Assembly: GCF_024586455.1 (NCBI RefSeq) | Contig: NC_065920.1 | Span: 18,996,144 to 19,060,143, forward strand | Direction of reading: 5' to 3' | Length of the DNA: 64,000 bases | Source of the DNA: Bactrocera neohumeralis | Taxonomy: Eukaryota > Arthropoda > Insecta > Diptera > Tephritidae | Shown: one piece after another, positions 46,037-56,744 of the stretch | How the letters are laid out: the number at the start of each line of letters is the position of its first letter | How positions within the stretch are numbered: the first letter of the stretch is position 1 | The notes under the pieces: generated by a model | What the model was told of the DNA's origin: nothing | The model's input: only the letters and a program-made list of their open reading frames with translations | Database searches by the model: none | Program-made: the position numbers and the translations under genes

Positions 46037-46600
46037 TCTGTGGAGAGACAATTAAGACAATAATCTCACATGACATTATAGTACGTCAGAAAATGTCCTT
46101 AGAAGCAGGAAGGTAGTAGATAAAGCGGGTGCCGGAAAGCGGCTGCGTATATATTGAGTTCTAGATCACAAAGGGATACGAAATAGCTGATGAGATTGCC
46201 AAAATAGAGAAGTCTTTAAAGACGATACACAATGACATTTCCCAAAGGGCTGACGGACGCATCAGAGCGAGCGGAATGCCTTAAAAACATGCAGGGTCGT
46301 TAAGATCTTGTGCAAGACCTCCGAAGAAAACACGTATGTTTTTTACCCACAAGGTCTCGAAAGGACTGAAGGACGATTATTGTCCTAATGATAGATCACA
46401 AGATAGTGGCATCACATGCGAACCAGATGAGCATAAGTAATGACGATACATGTAGAAACTGTAGGGAAGTAGGACACTGGAACACCTCTAATGCTTCTAT
46501 TCAGCATTAGGTCGATATAGTTTCAGCTTCGCAATTTAAGCGACTAGATGAAGTATCTATATTAGATTTTAAGTCATTATTAAAGTTCGGAAAAGCGTTG
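46037..46600 (+). mobile_element. Jockey-like non-LTR RNase H and C-terminal fragment
   Basis: RNase H landmarks: YEIADEIAKIEKSLK (46178-46220, the ADELA strand). Then the Cys-rich tail DDTCRNCREVGHWNTSNAS (46443-46500), equal to the CRNC.EE.ET.EHLLC zinc-like motif of the family with the second half changed. The terminal helix is RYSFSASQFKRLDEVSILDFKSLLKFGKA (46514-46600, in pieces). The last part is well conserved even though frames are broken upstream. Confidence 0.7.
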
Positions 46601-48194
46601 ACGTCCTGTATGACGAATACTTCAGCTCAAATTAAAATGAACGTCTATCCGGCGTTACCAAGAGTCATCCGAAGCAGCCACTACCCGCCATTATTTCGAT
46701 ACTGAAACCAAGGAGAAGTGAATGAAGTATTCTTTATTAAGATCATTGACTCTTGAACAGTATATCGGATATATTCTAAATCGGAGCGAAAATTATCACA
46801 TTTGTAGAATCTATTTGCAGCTTTATCACCTTAAAGCTGCAGCCTAACATAAAATTCCGACATACCAATGGTTATGCGCCTAAAATGCTGCAATGCCAAA
46901 AATTAATCATCGCTTACACAGCGTCATAAAAGTTTAATTAGACACTAGGCTGCGTTTCAATTAAAATTTTACGCTCACATATGAAGCACACAGACACCTC
47001 GAGACACACAATCATACCTACACCAACACATGCACATACCATACAATGTTCTAATAAATGCATATAACTAAAAGCCACACTATAAACCTGAAAATATGTT
47101 TATTTATGCTGAAAAGCGCACTACAAATAATTCATCTAATAATCATAAAACGACCACAACAACTTTTTGCTGAGCCGGAGTGGAGCGTAAAATAATTTTA
47201 CGACCCAGCTGTGGTGGGCGAAAACGCCTGGACTTGGGCTTTGATATCACTTTTTCGCTTCTTTGGCTTAATTGTGGACCATGGCGTTCGAAGCATTGTT
47301 TGTCATTAACTGATGACCCCGATTATTGCCTTTTGCATTAAAAGTCAGCGAGAGCCACCTACAACAACAACAAAAAATTGTAACTAACGGTTCTTGCAGT
47401 TTTTCTTGCAGTTTGTTGTATAGAAAAGAGCATAAAGCAAAAAAGTATATGAAAGGCATATGTATATGTATGTATTTCTATATACATTTTCACTGAGCTT
47501 CTAACGGTATTTATTTCCGTATACTTCCTGTTCTCACACCACCGCACGCATATGGTTTATTAGTGTTTTGGCTGGCGTTGAAGTTTATGAGCGCTTAGTT
47601 AGTCCATTCACTCGTTGCTATGGCTGTTGTTGTTTTTGTTGTTGCCCACATGCTGACCGTAAACTCGTAAGTAGCAACAAGGCACAGCTGGCCGGATGCA
47701 CAACAAAAACTACTCCCACATACAAATACCAACGCACGTGCTTGTATGTGCGGGAGAAAGTACCTTTAACTTTTACTCACATTCCTCTGTGTATGTGTGT
47801 GTGTCTGCTGATATGTGTGTGTGGCCGAGGCACGTTCCACTCAGCCTTTTGGTGATTTTATGCTTTAATAAATTGTTTTGTATCGCCAATGGCCATTGAG
47901 TGCCTCAGCCGCTGCCGCCGCTCACACTTTCTTCGCATTCTTGTAGTCTTTCTCGTCCAGCTGTTTTGAACTTTTGTCTACGCCTCTGTCCTTTCGCCTT
48001 GTCGCTGCTAATGATGCTCAAGGGCATGTTGCTGGCAAAACGTGTAGCGTTTTGTTTTCTTGCATCGGTGATAAACACTCGCATTTTTAATATGGCTACA
48101 CTGTGAGAAAATATTTTTGAGAAAGAGTTTCACACAAAGAGAAAAAAAAAACGGTGTATTAATGGAAAGGGTTCTAAGGACCACTTAAAACATG
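46601..48194. other. Transposon-poor host-like noncoding island
   Basis: Contains CAACAACAA (~47362), CATATGTATATGTATG (47458-47473), GTTGTTGTTTTTGTTG (47626-47641) and TGTGTATGTGTGTGTG (47791-47806) microsatellites. 47880-48110 is G+C-richer. Frames at 47568-48106 are microsatellite-biased and have no domain. Confidence 0.45.
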
Positions 48195-48530
48195 TTAACT
48201 TCGCTTGCACCGAAGCTATAATATTCTTCACAAATACCAATGAATTCTTAGTAGAACTTTGATCTGTCAGTTTGTATGAAAGCTATATGCTATGGTGGTC
48301 CGATATCGTTGGTTCCGACATATGAACAGCTTTTTGAAGAGAAAAGGGTGCGCGCAAAATTTTAGATCGATTACTCAAAAACGGAGCTAGTTTCTTTGCT
48401 TATTCTAAGACTAAGTCGACCCGATTCATCAAGCTGATCATTTACAGATATGTACTTGTACTTTATATGGTCTTTCCTGCTGGGTGCTACAAATTTCGTA
48501 AAAAAACTTAGTATTATACGTTGTAAAATA
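48195..48530 (+). repeat. Fly interspersed repeat, longest copy
   Basis: Phrases in order: GCACCGAAGCTATAATATTC (48208), TTTGTATGAAAGCTATATG (48272-48290), GGTCCGATATCGTTGG (48297-48312), TTCCGACATATGAACAGCTT (48313-48332), AAGTCGACCCGATTCATC (48413), GATCATTTACAGATATGTAC (48436) and TGGTCTTTCCTGCTGGGTG (48469). The order matches 58848-59130, and its reverse complement matches 22889-22958 and 33957-34020. Noncoding in all copies; probably part of one family of dispersed elements. Confidence 0.7.
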
Positions 48531-48804
48531 AATTAAGATTCTGTAAGAAACATGTTGTTTTTGTAGATGCAGTTTTTGAGGCGCTGTCAAATAGACAGTC
48601 GTTCGTCGAATATAGCTAAATACGAGTCCTTTCTGATTCTGTAAGTCCGTTGGTAAGCTATCCTATCGATTCTTTAATTCTCCATTTAAACAAATCAGAA
48701 ACAGGTAAGGAAGAGCTAAATTAGGGTATATCCGAACATTTCATATTCTTGCAGCTTGACAGGACTAGGGTGAGTTTTCCTCTGATTTTATTCATTCTAA
48801 GCAC
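48531..48804. other. No recognisable feature
   Basis: Short unassigned stretch. Confidence 0.4.
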
Positions 48805-49412
48805 AGATCGTTGACGATGGAGTAGACGTTTCATGGCCCAGCCATGAGGAAGTACGAATAGCAATTACCCGTTTGACGAACGACAAAGCAGTGGGGCCGA
48901 TAGATTGCCGGCCGAGCTATTCAAAGAAGAACTCATAAGGATCATGCATCAGCTTCAAATACGGTGGCAAAGAACTGATAAAGAGCATGCACCAGCTTAG
49001 TATATGGTCGGACGAAAGCATGCACCGTCAATAAACTGATTGGACCTTATCAGTGTAGCTTCAGGCTTGCAAAACCAATACCTGACCAGATATTCACCAT
49101 GCGGCACATCTTGGAAAAGAGCGGCACATACCACCTCTTCGTCAATTTTAAAGCTGCAAAACTAATATAACTGTTTAAACTGACGTTGAGCAATACCAAA
49201 AGCTCGGACAGGACCTCTCCGAGGCGTTTGATACCAAATGAGGTTTCAGACGAGGCGACTCCCTATCGTGCGACTTCTTCACTCTACTCCTGGAGAAAAT
49301 AATTGGAGCTGCAGATCTGAATGGAGAAGGTACAATCTTCTAACACAGTGTACAACTGCCTGCGTACGTCAATGACGTCGATAACATTGGCGATAACAAT
49401 CGTTTGGTCATA
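48805..49412 (+). mobile_element. RTE-like non-LTR reverse transcriptase fragment with internal duplication
   Basis: Order: DDGVDVSWPSHEEVRIAITRLTND (48813-48885, in pieces), coding for PAELFK (48908), then ELIRIMHQLQIRWQRTDKEHAPA-type sequence. The GGxELI..MHQL segment is present twice (48925-48953 and 48960-48997). VNKLIGPYQCSF (49027-49062), PDQIFTMRHILEKSGTYHLFVNFKAA (49081-49158) with the domain-A region, a deletion, LTLSNTKSSD-type, DEVSDEATPYRATSS (GFRQGD shifted), LLEKIIGAADLN (49286-49322) and YVNDVDNIG (49375-49400) follow. The catalytic YADD reads YVND. Confidence 0.8.
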
Positions 49413-49805
49413 CGTAACCGTTTGGCTATAATTCGTCCATTGAATTTGGTAAAGCAATAACAAAAAGGTTGGTGACACATTGCTTTTATGGAAATATTTT
49501 TTTAGAACTTATCTTTAATGCTTTACCTGTAACATAAGATATATGATTTTTAAAAAAATATGTCGATAGATTATCTTATAGAGCCTTGTAAATACTTGTC
49601 TCTCAATTATTATTGAACCAGATTATTTGAGAAATGAGAAAAAGGTGGGGTTTGTTCACAAAGTAGATTCATGAAACAATTAGAATTTTTTTGGGAAACT
49701 ACTCCATTCAGAGTCATTCTTTATATTATCAAATTGTAGAAAATTAATTTTTCTTTTGCCAACCCTAATATATTTCAATCACGGACGGAGGAATCGCATT
49801 TTTAC
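49413..49805. other. No recognisable feature
   Basis: AT-rich sequence between two RTE-like fragments of opposite orientation. Confidence 0.4.
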
Positions 49806-49995
49806 CTGAGATCATTCTTCTTCTTCTTAATTGGCGTAGACACGGCTTACGCGATTATAGCCGAGTTAACAACAGCGCCCCAGTCGTTTCTTCTTTTCGC
49901 TACGTGGCGCCAATTGGATATTCCAAGCGAAGTCAGGTGCTTCTCCACTTGATCCTTCCAACGGAGTGGAGGTCTTCCTCTTCCTCTGCTTCCTG
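49806..49995 (-). mobile_element. RTE-like non-LTR 3' end, minus strand
   Basis: The minus strand reads EAEEEEDLHSVGRIKWRST-type frames equal to GRGRPPLRWKDQVEKHLTSLGISNWRHVAKRRND (49990-49880, in pieces), then the GCGTAAGCCGTGTCTACGCC 3' segment (49837-49856) and the (GAA)n-type tail at 49808-49820. About 50 codons plus the 3' end remain; a short 5'-truncated insertion. Confidence 0.75.
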
Positions 49996-50779
49996 AGATC
50001 ATTACTTTATAAAAAAAGCTTCTTTATATTCCGACGACAATATATTCTTCAGTGTACTGCAACATTGTTATTTGTTCTTATGCTATATTTTCAACATAAC
50101 TGTAAGCAAAGAGCCCCTAGCCGCGTTTACTAGATTTAGACTCGATATTTTGTGTAGGGAAGCACACTTTGGCTACTTTTAATGAACATTTTGTTTTTAT
50201 AATACACAATGCAGACTAGCATGGTATAGTTCATATACATATATACATATATATGTATTTATATACATTATGTTTGTCTACAAGTGTAAGGCGCTCTGCG
50301 TTGCATGGTGCTTCCATGTTAATGTCCTTTGTTAATGAATTATTGGCAAAAGTTTATTATAATTACTGTAGTGCGCCACGGCTGACTGCCCTCGTTTGGC
50401 CTTAGAGGCCACATGGGGGTAAAATGTCTTCTACAGGGCAGCATGTGCCGGGCGTGTGAGAAATATATAGCATACTTAGAATTTATAAGAGTATAACCCA
50501 CAAGAAATGGCATCGTAAATATATTTTTAAAAAGGGTTCATACGCGTGTTGATTATACAAGTATATCCGATAATGTAAGTATGTATATACAGAATGTGTT
50601 AATAAGAATCGGACTTTCAAAGTTTAACCAACTCATTATCGATGATTTTGGGAATCTTTCATTCTTGGATTAATTGGTATGACCCTTTGCTTCCCAGGTA
50701 TCATTCCGCATTCCTTGTCCGTTCGTTTATTGACATTCGTGTAAAGTTGCGGAATGAGGGATGCACCATTTCCATATTC
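49996..50779. other. Host-like noncoding DNA
   Basis: TA/CATA run at 50230-50260; otherwise nothing recognised. Confidence 0.4.
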
Positions 50780-51090
50780 CCTATCAATGAAGTACCTTAT
50801 AAGGCTTAAGGAAATGATCAATCTCCTCGGAGACAAATTCTGCCTCCTTGTCGTGCTCTATACAGGGTACTGCAGGCTCAGGAAGCACTTGTGCAACATG
50901 GGCATAGTCTTTTGCGCAAACCACAGTTTTTGCGACATGGAACAGGATACTCAAGAACACCTGAATTGATTCTAGATTGTCCAGCAATTTGCAGAAAAGG
51001 CTCAAGGCCCTAATTCTGTCTCTCCTCAGTGGAATTGTTCAGAATGCTGGATCTTTGTGACCATATGAGATATAGGAGAGGGCTTAATAG
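50780..51090 (+). mobile_element. Jockey-like non-LTR C-terminal fragment
   Basis: The frame reads LVVLYTGYCRLRKHLCNMGIV (50847-50910, the LTGHCxLxxHLxxMG motif), CANHSFCDMEQDTQEHL (50914-50964), then after a shift DCPAICRKRLKALILSLLSG (50975-51032). This is the Cys-rich tail plus terminal region after RNase H. No RNase H domain remains. RLRKH, EHL.LDCPA and RKRLK are well kept. Confidence 0.65.
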
Positions 51091-51654
51091 ACCGTAGGTC
51101 GCAGTGCAAAGCCTCAATTTTCTATCCACCTATCATTAAAGACACCGTTTTGAACAAATCTTCGTTTTATATGGTGGCGTAAAACCTCTGTTGACATTGT
51201 AGATTATAAGTCAAAGTTTACGAATTGAAATTATATAAAAATATTTGAAGATCAATAGAAGGATCCACAAACTCACATTATTACGAGTATAATCATAATT
51301 AGCTGACAGAAAACCCCTAAAAAAATTAGGATGAATTGCTAAATATACAAGTAGGTCACCTATATCAATCACAATTAGGTAGAACTCACAAACCAGTCCC
51401 GGACTAAGTCAGAGACTATCAAAATGTCTTTGGTAAGGATAGAGTAATAAAAATAAAAACATTCTCTCTTTAGATTTAGAGAATTTTATCTAAGTATGGT
51501 AGTAGACGTCCAATGTACATTAACATTTTAAGTTCAGCAAATGAGGAAAAATATTGAACTACCTTCCAGGTTATGGGAGCAGAAGAGAAAGAGACATAAG
51601 ATGAGATAATAAGAAAATAAGATGAAAAGGAGGGATAAGATAGGTTGAAAATGA
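51091..51654. other. No recognisable feature
   Basis: AT-rich DNA leading into the purine-rich minisatellite. Confidence 0.4.
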
Positions 51655-52112
51655 CACTTAGAGAGAGAGAGGAGGTGGGAAGTGATATGGGATGGGAAGA
51701 GGTAGGCAAAGACAGAGAGATGGGGAGATAAAGATAGGGCGGGAGGAAGAGAGAGAAGGAGAGGGAAAGAGAGAATGCAAGAGAGAGAGAGAAAGAGAGG
51801 GAGAACACGAGAGAGAGAGAGAGAAGGTCGATAAGGATATGAGATAGAAAGAGATAACCAGAGACAAAGAGATGGGGAGAAAAAGATAGGTCAGAAGGAA
51901 GAGAGAGAGAGAAAAGGCCGATAGGGACATGAGATAGAAAGAGATAGGCAGGGACAAACAGATCGGAAGAAAAATATAATTCGGGAGGAAGAGATAGAGA
52001 AAGAGAAGGCCGATAGGGATATGAGATAGAAAGAGATAGGCAGAGACAGAGAGATGGGGAGATACAGATAGGGCAGGAGGAAGAGATAGAGTGATACGCA
52101 GAGGGAGAACTC
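51655..52112. repeat. Purine-rich minisatellite with ~90-bp higher-order unit
   Basis: Almost pure G+A on the plus strand. A 90-92 base unit beginning AAGG(C/T)CGATA(A/G)GGA is clear at 51824, 51914 and 52006; each unit carries TATGAGATAGAAAGAGATA-type sequence (ACATGAG in the middle unit), then GATGGGGAG or a variant, then GGAGGAAGAGA or a variant. A more diverged unit lies at ~51670-51770 and a simple GAGAGA expansion at ~51770-51823. The 222-codon minus frame through it is Ser/Leu/Pro repeat and not a gene. Confidence 0.85.
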
Positions 52113-53899
52113 TTCCACCGCAAGATCAAGCATATGAATTTCACTTCGAGTGGCTAATATTCCTACAGGGCATGTATGGCCGAATATTTGTATACGTTTA
52201 TTTATATAAATAATTGCAGCCAGAAAATGAAACTTCGAGGTGTCTCTAAATGTTTGTTTGTATGCAACACTGGTGCTTGAGAATATAGGTATATACGTAT
52301 ATATAACCATATGCTCACCGGTAGTTGCCTGTCGGACTTTTTGCTCATTTAACCCACCGGTTATATGACTTTTCATTTACGCAATGTGTCCGAAAGTCAA
52401 GTGTATGTGCATTTGTGTGGGTATGTATGCGCCTACATACCGTTAGTCCCCAGGCTATGATTTTACTGGCGGTCAGTGCTGTGTTTATGACAGATTTATG
52501 AGACATTTGGATTTTATTACCTTTAAGCGTTAAGTAAGGAAGTTGAAAAAGCATGTTTACATACATGAAGATATACATACATACATATAACGGTTAAATA
52601 CTTCTGTATGAGGTAAGCTTTGTTGTGCGTTGTTTCCAAAAATACTTTAATGTTGCCAGAATTAAATACAAAATATATATGCCAACTAAACTTGAATGTG
52701 CCGAAACATTTTTGCTGCGAAAACAGGTTATACTTGTATATGTGTGTGAATTTTGCAAATGTATGTGTGAAAGTGTGAGTGTATGCAAGCAAAAAATAAT
52801 AATAAACAACCTGTTAGCCGAACTGTAAAGCCGACAATTTAAATAAACTTGTCAACAGGCATTAAACATACCAACCAAGTAGATCCTTTCGTTTAATCCT
52901 TTCGCCTGAAAATTAGTACGACATAATTTTACTTGACAAACTGCAAACGCATGAACTTTCGACCGAGTTGGACCCTAAAATAAACAAAAAAAACATGCCA
53001 CATTCCAAAGCGCACACATACATATGCATGTACACCCATACACACTCGTGTTAGTAGAGCGCTTTCTACACAGCTGAGTGGCAGGATTAAATTATGTGCT
53101 CACACAAAGGACAGGAATTAAGCACAGACACAGACGCACATACACACATACACACACAGAAATAACCACTTTCACACTCACATTTTCCCTACAAATGAGT
53201 GAATTTGTTATTTTTTCGCTCTTAATTTCTCAGCCAGCTGCTATGACATCCTCTTTGACCTGATAAACAAGGCACCAACAAATAAACAAAAAAAGGGGCG
53301 AAAAGAACGGTAAATGTATTTGTGAAAGGCACACGTTATCAGGCATATCTCGCCAGCAGATGAGTCTGTCCACACGCCACACATGTTCGCCTACGAACCG
53401 GATGAGCCCGATAATGATGCCAATAGCAGGAAGAGAGAAGCGGTAGCGGCAGTTAAGGTGATGGTGGCAAATAATGATGACACTGCCGGCACTGCGGCGG
53501 CTGGTGTGAGCTGCGAGCTAAGGCGAGAAAATGAACCCAAGAACCCGAGACAAATAATTTGAGTGATAAACACGACCTGTCCGTTCAAAGCGTCCAGCGT
53601 ACAAGCCGACAGAAATCCTACATATGAACGTGTGAGGCTGAAGCTCGGGAGTAGTTGGTGTGCGGTGTGGCGACCTTAAGAGCTGAAATTTATACACACT
53701 AATGCGCGCCACAGTGAACCACGAATATACAATGACGTAGACTTAGATGTGTGTGTGTAAGCGACCTCCAAAATTTTACAGATTTATGAAATTTGGCGTC
53801 GCTACTAGTCCACCTTCGGGATGGCCATATTAAGTTAACGACTTAAATGATGATTCATCAAAAATTATAAAGTGGCGAGTCGAACAAATCTTCTTTTGT
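52113..53899. other. Transposon-poor host-like noncoding island
   Basis: Contains TA/CATA microsatellites (52285-52305, 52558-52590), a CACA/CATA run (53120-53160) and a G+C-richer stretch (53390-53660). Frames have microsatellite bias. No transposon motif. Confidence 0.45.
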
Positions 53900-54268
53900 T
53901 TCTCAGCCGAGTTTACATCAGCGCGCAGTCGTTCTTCCTTTTCGCTGTTTGACGCCAATTGGAGATTCCAAGTCCTTCTCCACCTGGTCTTTCCAACGAA
54001 GTGGAGGTCGATATTCGCCGTTGTCAATACGCAAAGGACCATAAATCTTCTGCAGAACCTTTCTCTCGAAAACTCGTAACGTCGACTCATCAGATGTTGT
54101 CATCGTCCATGTCTCTGCACCATATAGCAGGACGGAGGTAATGAAGGACTTATAGAGTTTGGTCTTTGTTCAACGAAAGAGGACTTTACTTCTCAATTGC
54201 CAACTCAGTCCAAAGTAGCATCTGTTAGCCGGAGTTATTCTGCGTTGGATTTCGAGAGTTTCTTACAC
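53900..54268 (-). mobile_element. RTE-like non-LTR C-terminal fragment, minus strand
   Basis: The minus strand reads LEIQRRITPANRCYFGLSWQLRSK (54268-54195, in pieces), coding for LYKSFITSVLLYGAETWTM (54160-54104), TTSDESTLRVFERKVLQKIYGPLR (54100-54030) and then PPLRWKDQVEKDLESPIG (54005-53955). About 40 codons between GPLRIDNGEYR and PPLRWKDQ are deleted, and the DAVPAGG landmark with them. The 3' tail is not preserved. Confidence 0.8.
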
Positions 54269-54384
54269 TCGACAATAAATCTAACAGCCGTGTTAGGTTC
54301 GATGGTGGTTTCGGATATCGCACTTGAATTATTATATGCAGTTCTTTGTGAAGTCATAAAGACAGAACTCCTGTATTCGATATT

Positions 54385-54735
54385 ACAAGTCAGCAAAGCG
54401 GCCAAAATAAATTTGCTGATGCGTCTAATTTCTATTCCCACCAACTCGATGGGATACCTGAAAATCTGCGCTCCCAAGTGTTTGAGCCTTGACTTCGCAA
54501 ACGCAATCAACAAGTAGTTTTGAGATGTTTCCACCTCGTCTTCTACCATACAGCTTCTGCGGCTGTAGTCTGGTAAGATTTTCAGCTGTACAACATAGAC
54601 GCCGATAGGACAACATCCTGTTACAACTCCTACAAGTAGGGAGAGCTCGGAAAAAGCAGCCAAGGTTTGGTTTGTCACCCACCGCATCAGTACTAGCTCA
54701 CGTGGAAGAGCTTGGAGCCCCCTGCAGTACAAGCC
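54385..54735 (-). mobile_element. Jockey-like non-LTR C terminus, minus strand
   Basis: The minus frame is open through this part: RELVLMRWVTNQTLAAFSEL (54704-54645), LVGVVTGCCPIGVYVVQLKIL (54640-54580; LTGHCxIGxHAxRLGI motif), SRRSCMVEDEVETSQNYLL (54565-54505; CRxC.EEEETxEHLL), RLKHLGAQIF (54482-54455) and IELVGIEIRRISKFILA (54445-54395). The 165-codon frame carries on to 54235 through former 3' UTR. It abuts the RTE-like fragment to its left, also on the minus strand. Confidence 0.75.
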
Positions 54736-54802
54736 TTAGTTTGTAGTTGTAGTATTTCTTTAAGGCTTTCTAGGGAGATATTATCCGTCTAGGCTGAACT
54801 CG

Positions 54803-54957
54803 AAAAGAAGTGATCATCAGGAATCCTCCACCTTGTGATTAGAGGTGCAACCGCGTTCGAGGTCAGAGTGAGATCAAGGCTCTCATGTTGAACCTTTTAT
54901 GAACTATGTTAAGTATAAAAAAACCTATATAGATTTTTATTCAGAACTGTTGGGATA
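54803..54957. repeat. Dispersed repeat, copy 1 of pair with 58512
   Basis: Shares AAGCTCTCATG/AAGGCTCTCATG, TTTATGA(A/G)CTATGTTAAG and TAGATTTTT.TTCA.AACTGTT with 58512-58668, same orientation, 3.7 kb apart. Confidence 0.7.
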
Positions 54958-55772
54958 ATTAAGATATAAAATTTGGTCTAAAGAAGCAGATGCTGTCAAG
55001 TTCAAGATGACACTATACAAAACAAGGCTAAAACTCGGATTAGCGGGTATAAATTGAATACTTTAAAATAAATCACTGAGAATTAGAAGTCAAAGGGCCG
55101 AGTCTAGCAAAACTGAGATGAGTAGAGAAGTAGAAAATGTTTGCAAAATGGAAAGTTTTGGATTTCTTAGTTTGTGGAAGAGGCCACAACTCCCAAACGA
55201 TATCTCTAGTACTTCAAACTAAAATGAATTTCGGTATTTAAGGTATTTGCAAATCGAAACAATACGCTATGAACCCCAGTCGTCATATGATTAAAGGAAA
55301 GAGGCTGAAATAATTTATTTTCAATTATTAGTTCAATTGTGGAAACTAAAGATCACTAATTTTATGAAGTATTTACTTGACGATGTTTCGTCCTTCGGAA
55401 TACCACTTTAATTAATTTTTGAAGCATTTTCATATTAATGAATATCTGGCTCTTTTTATCGTCACTTATTTCTTGAGGACCCTCGTCTGAAGTTTCAACT
55501 ACATATTCTCGGAAGCGAACTTCAGCTGGATATTAAAAATTAAATTGATATATGCCTGGCTCCTGAGCTCTTTCTGAGGAATTAATTCTCATATTCATCT
55601 CAAAATGGCGAAATAGTACCAGTTTTTTTAAATCTCAAGCAAAATTTTCTTACTACGCCGCTTTATAGCAAATTTTATGGTACCAAAACAGTTTTATATC
55701 CATATGAGGGTATGTGATACTTCCATTAACCGGTTCAATCAGATAAAATTGACGTATGAAGGATCAAAAAGG
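54958..55772. other. No recognisable feature
   Basis: AT-rich DNA; nothing supported. Confidence 0.4.
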
Positions 55773-55806
55773 ATAAAAAGCAGCCGACAAGCGAAAGCAT
55801 ACAGTT
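55773..55806 (+). promoter_or_regulatory. Candidate core promoter (TATA-like box and initiator)
   Basis: ATAAAAAG at 55773-55780 lies 29-30 bases upstream of the A of an initiator-like ACAGTT (55801-55806). The following ~150 bases (AGCAGCAGTCAAGAGGCGGC and on) are G+C-richer and purine-rich like a fly 5' UTR. There is no transcript evidence, and matches of this quality arise by chance. Confidence 0.25.
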
Positions 55807-56744
55807 AAGCAGCAGTCAAGAGGCGGCAGCTGAGAGCTGGAACAAAGGCCACAACACCAATCTCGGGCGTGTAATGAGTGCGTCTAAGCGATAACATGTC
55901 GACGACGGCGGCGTAGCGATACGACGAAAACTGGGATATTCACAAAAAACAAATGTGTGTGTGAAGTAGTGCCTGTGTTACAACTGTATATATGTATTTA
56001 TGTACTTACATATATATGAACTGATAAATGTATACAGAGAAATGCACTCAGCTATACACATATACATACATGTATATAGTATATCAGATTGAGCGTTTAT
56101 GTGTGGTTATTTGTGTTGTATTTTGTTGTACACATAATTGAGCCGCTTTGGCTCGCCTATAAGCCGCTTATTAAGTAAGATTTAAAAAAAAAAACATACG
56201 TATGTATGGTATATGCGATACACATACAATGACTTTTATTGGGTTTATTTTTGTCGCAGACATTTGCGCATGTTCTTTTATTTTCATTATTTTTTTCCGT
56301 TTTAAGAATTTATCATATTTTTCATGTAGCTTTACCCCATCTCTTTTATTTATCTCCTTCTTTTGTGATGTGCTAATTTTCCGGGTAAATTAATTTTGAA
56401 TGAGTTGTGTAGTGAATTGTATAAAAATAAGTGAAAGTCGAGTTGAGTGCTTTCTTTTTATAGGCAAAACTTTAATATTGGTGAATCGAACAAACAACTG
56501 GTATAATATAAGTAGACTGGTATAATTAAATAGGTATAGTATGGAAACAGCAATGAGGCATCCACAAGATTTTCAGTATTGCTTTCACATGGATAATTTT
56601 AATGTTGCTTACATATTAGAATTGTTCGAAAAGAGATCAGATCTGAAATATTGTTAACAATTGGAAAATCGAGCCTGTCTTTAGTGTCATAGCCTTAAAT
56701 ATCTTGAGAGTTTGAAGGTGTTTAACATGGATTGAAGTAATAAC
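55807..56744. other. Host-like noncoding DNA
   Basis: 55810-55960 is G+C-richer (GACGACGGCGGCG near 55904). 55985-56110 carries TATA/CATA microsatellites. The rest is AT-rich. No coding motif. Confidence 0.4.

Noticed and set aside
51476..52144. 222-codon minus-strand open frame, the longest in the window
   Set aside because: It is the antisense reading of a purine-rich minisatellite; Ser/Leu/Pro repeats with the same ~90-bp period as the DNA.
54235..54732. 165-codon minus-strand frame as a host gene
   Set aside because: Its first 110 codons carry the LTGHC.IG and C..C.EEE.T.EHLL landmarks of Jockey-like ORF2; the rest is former 3' UTR.
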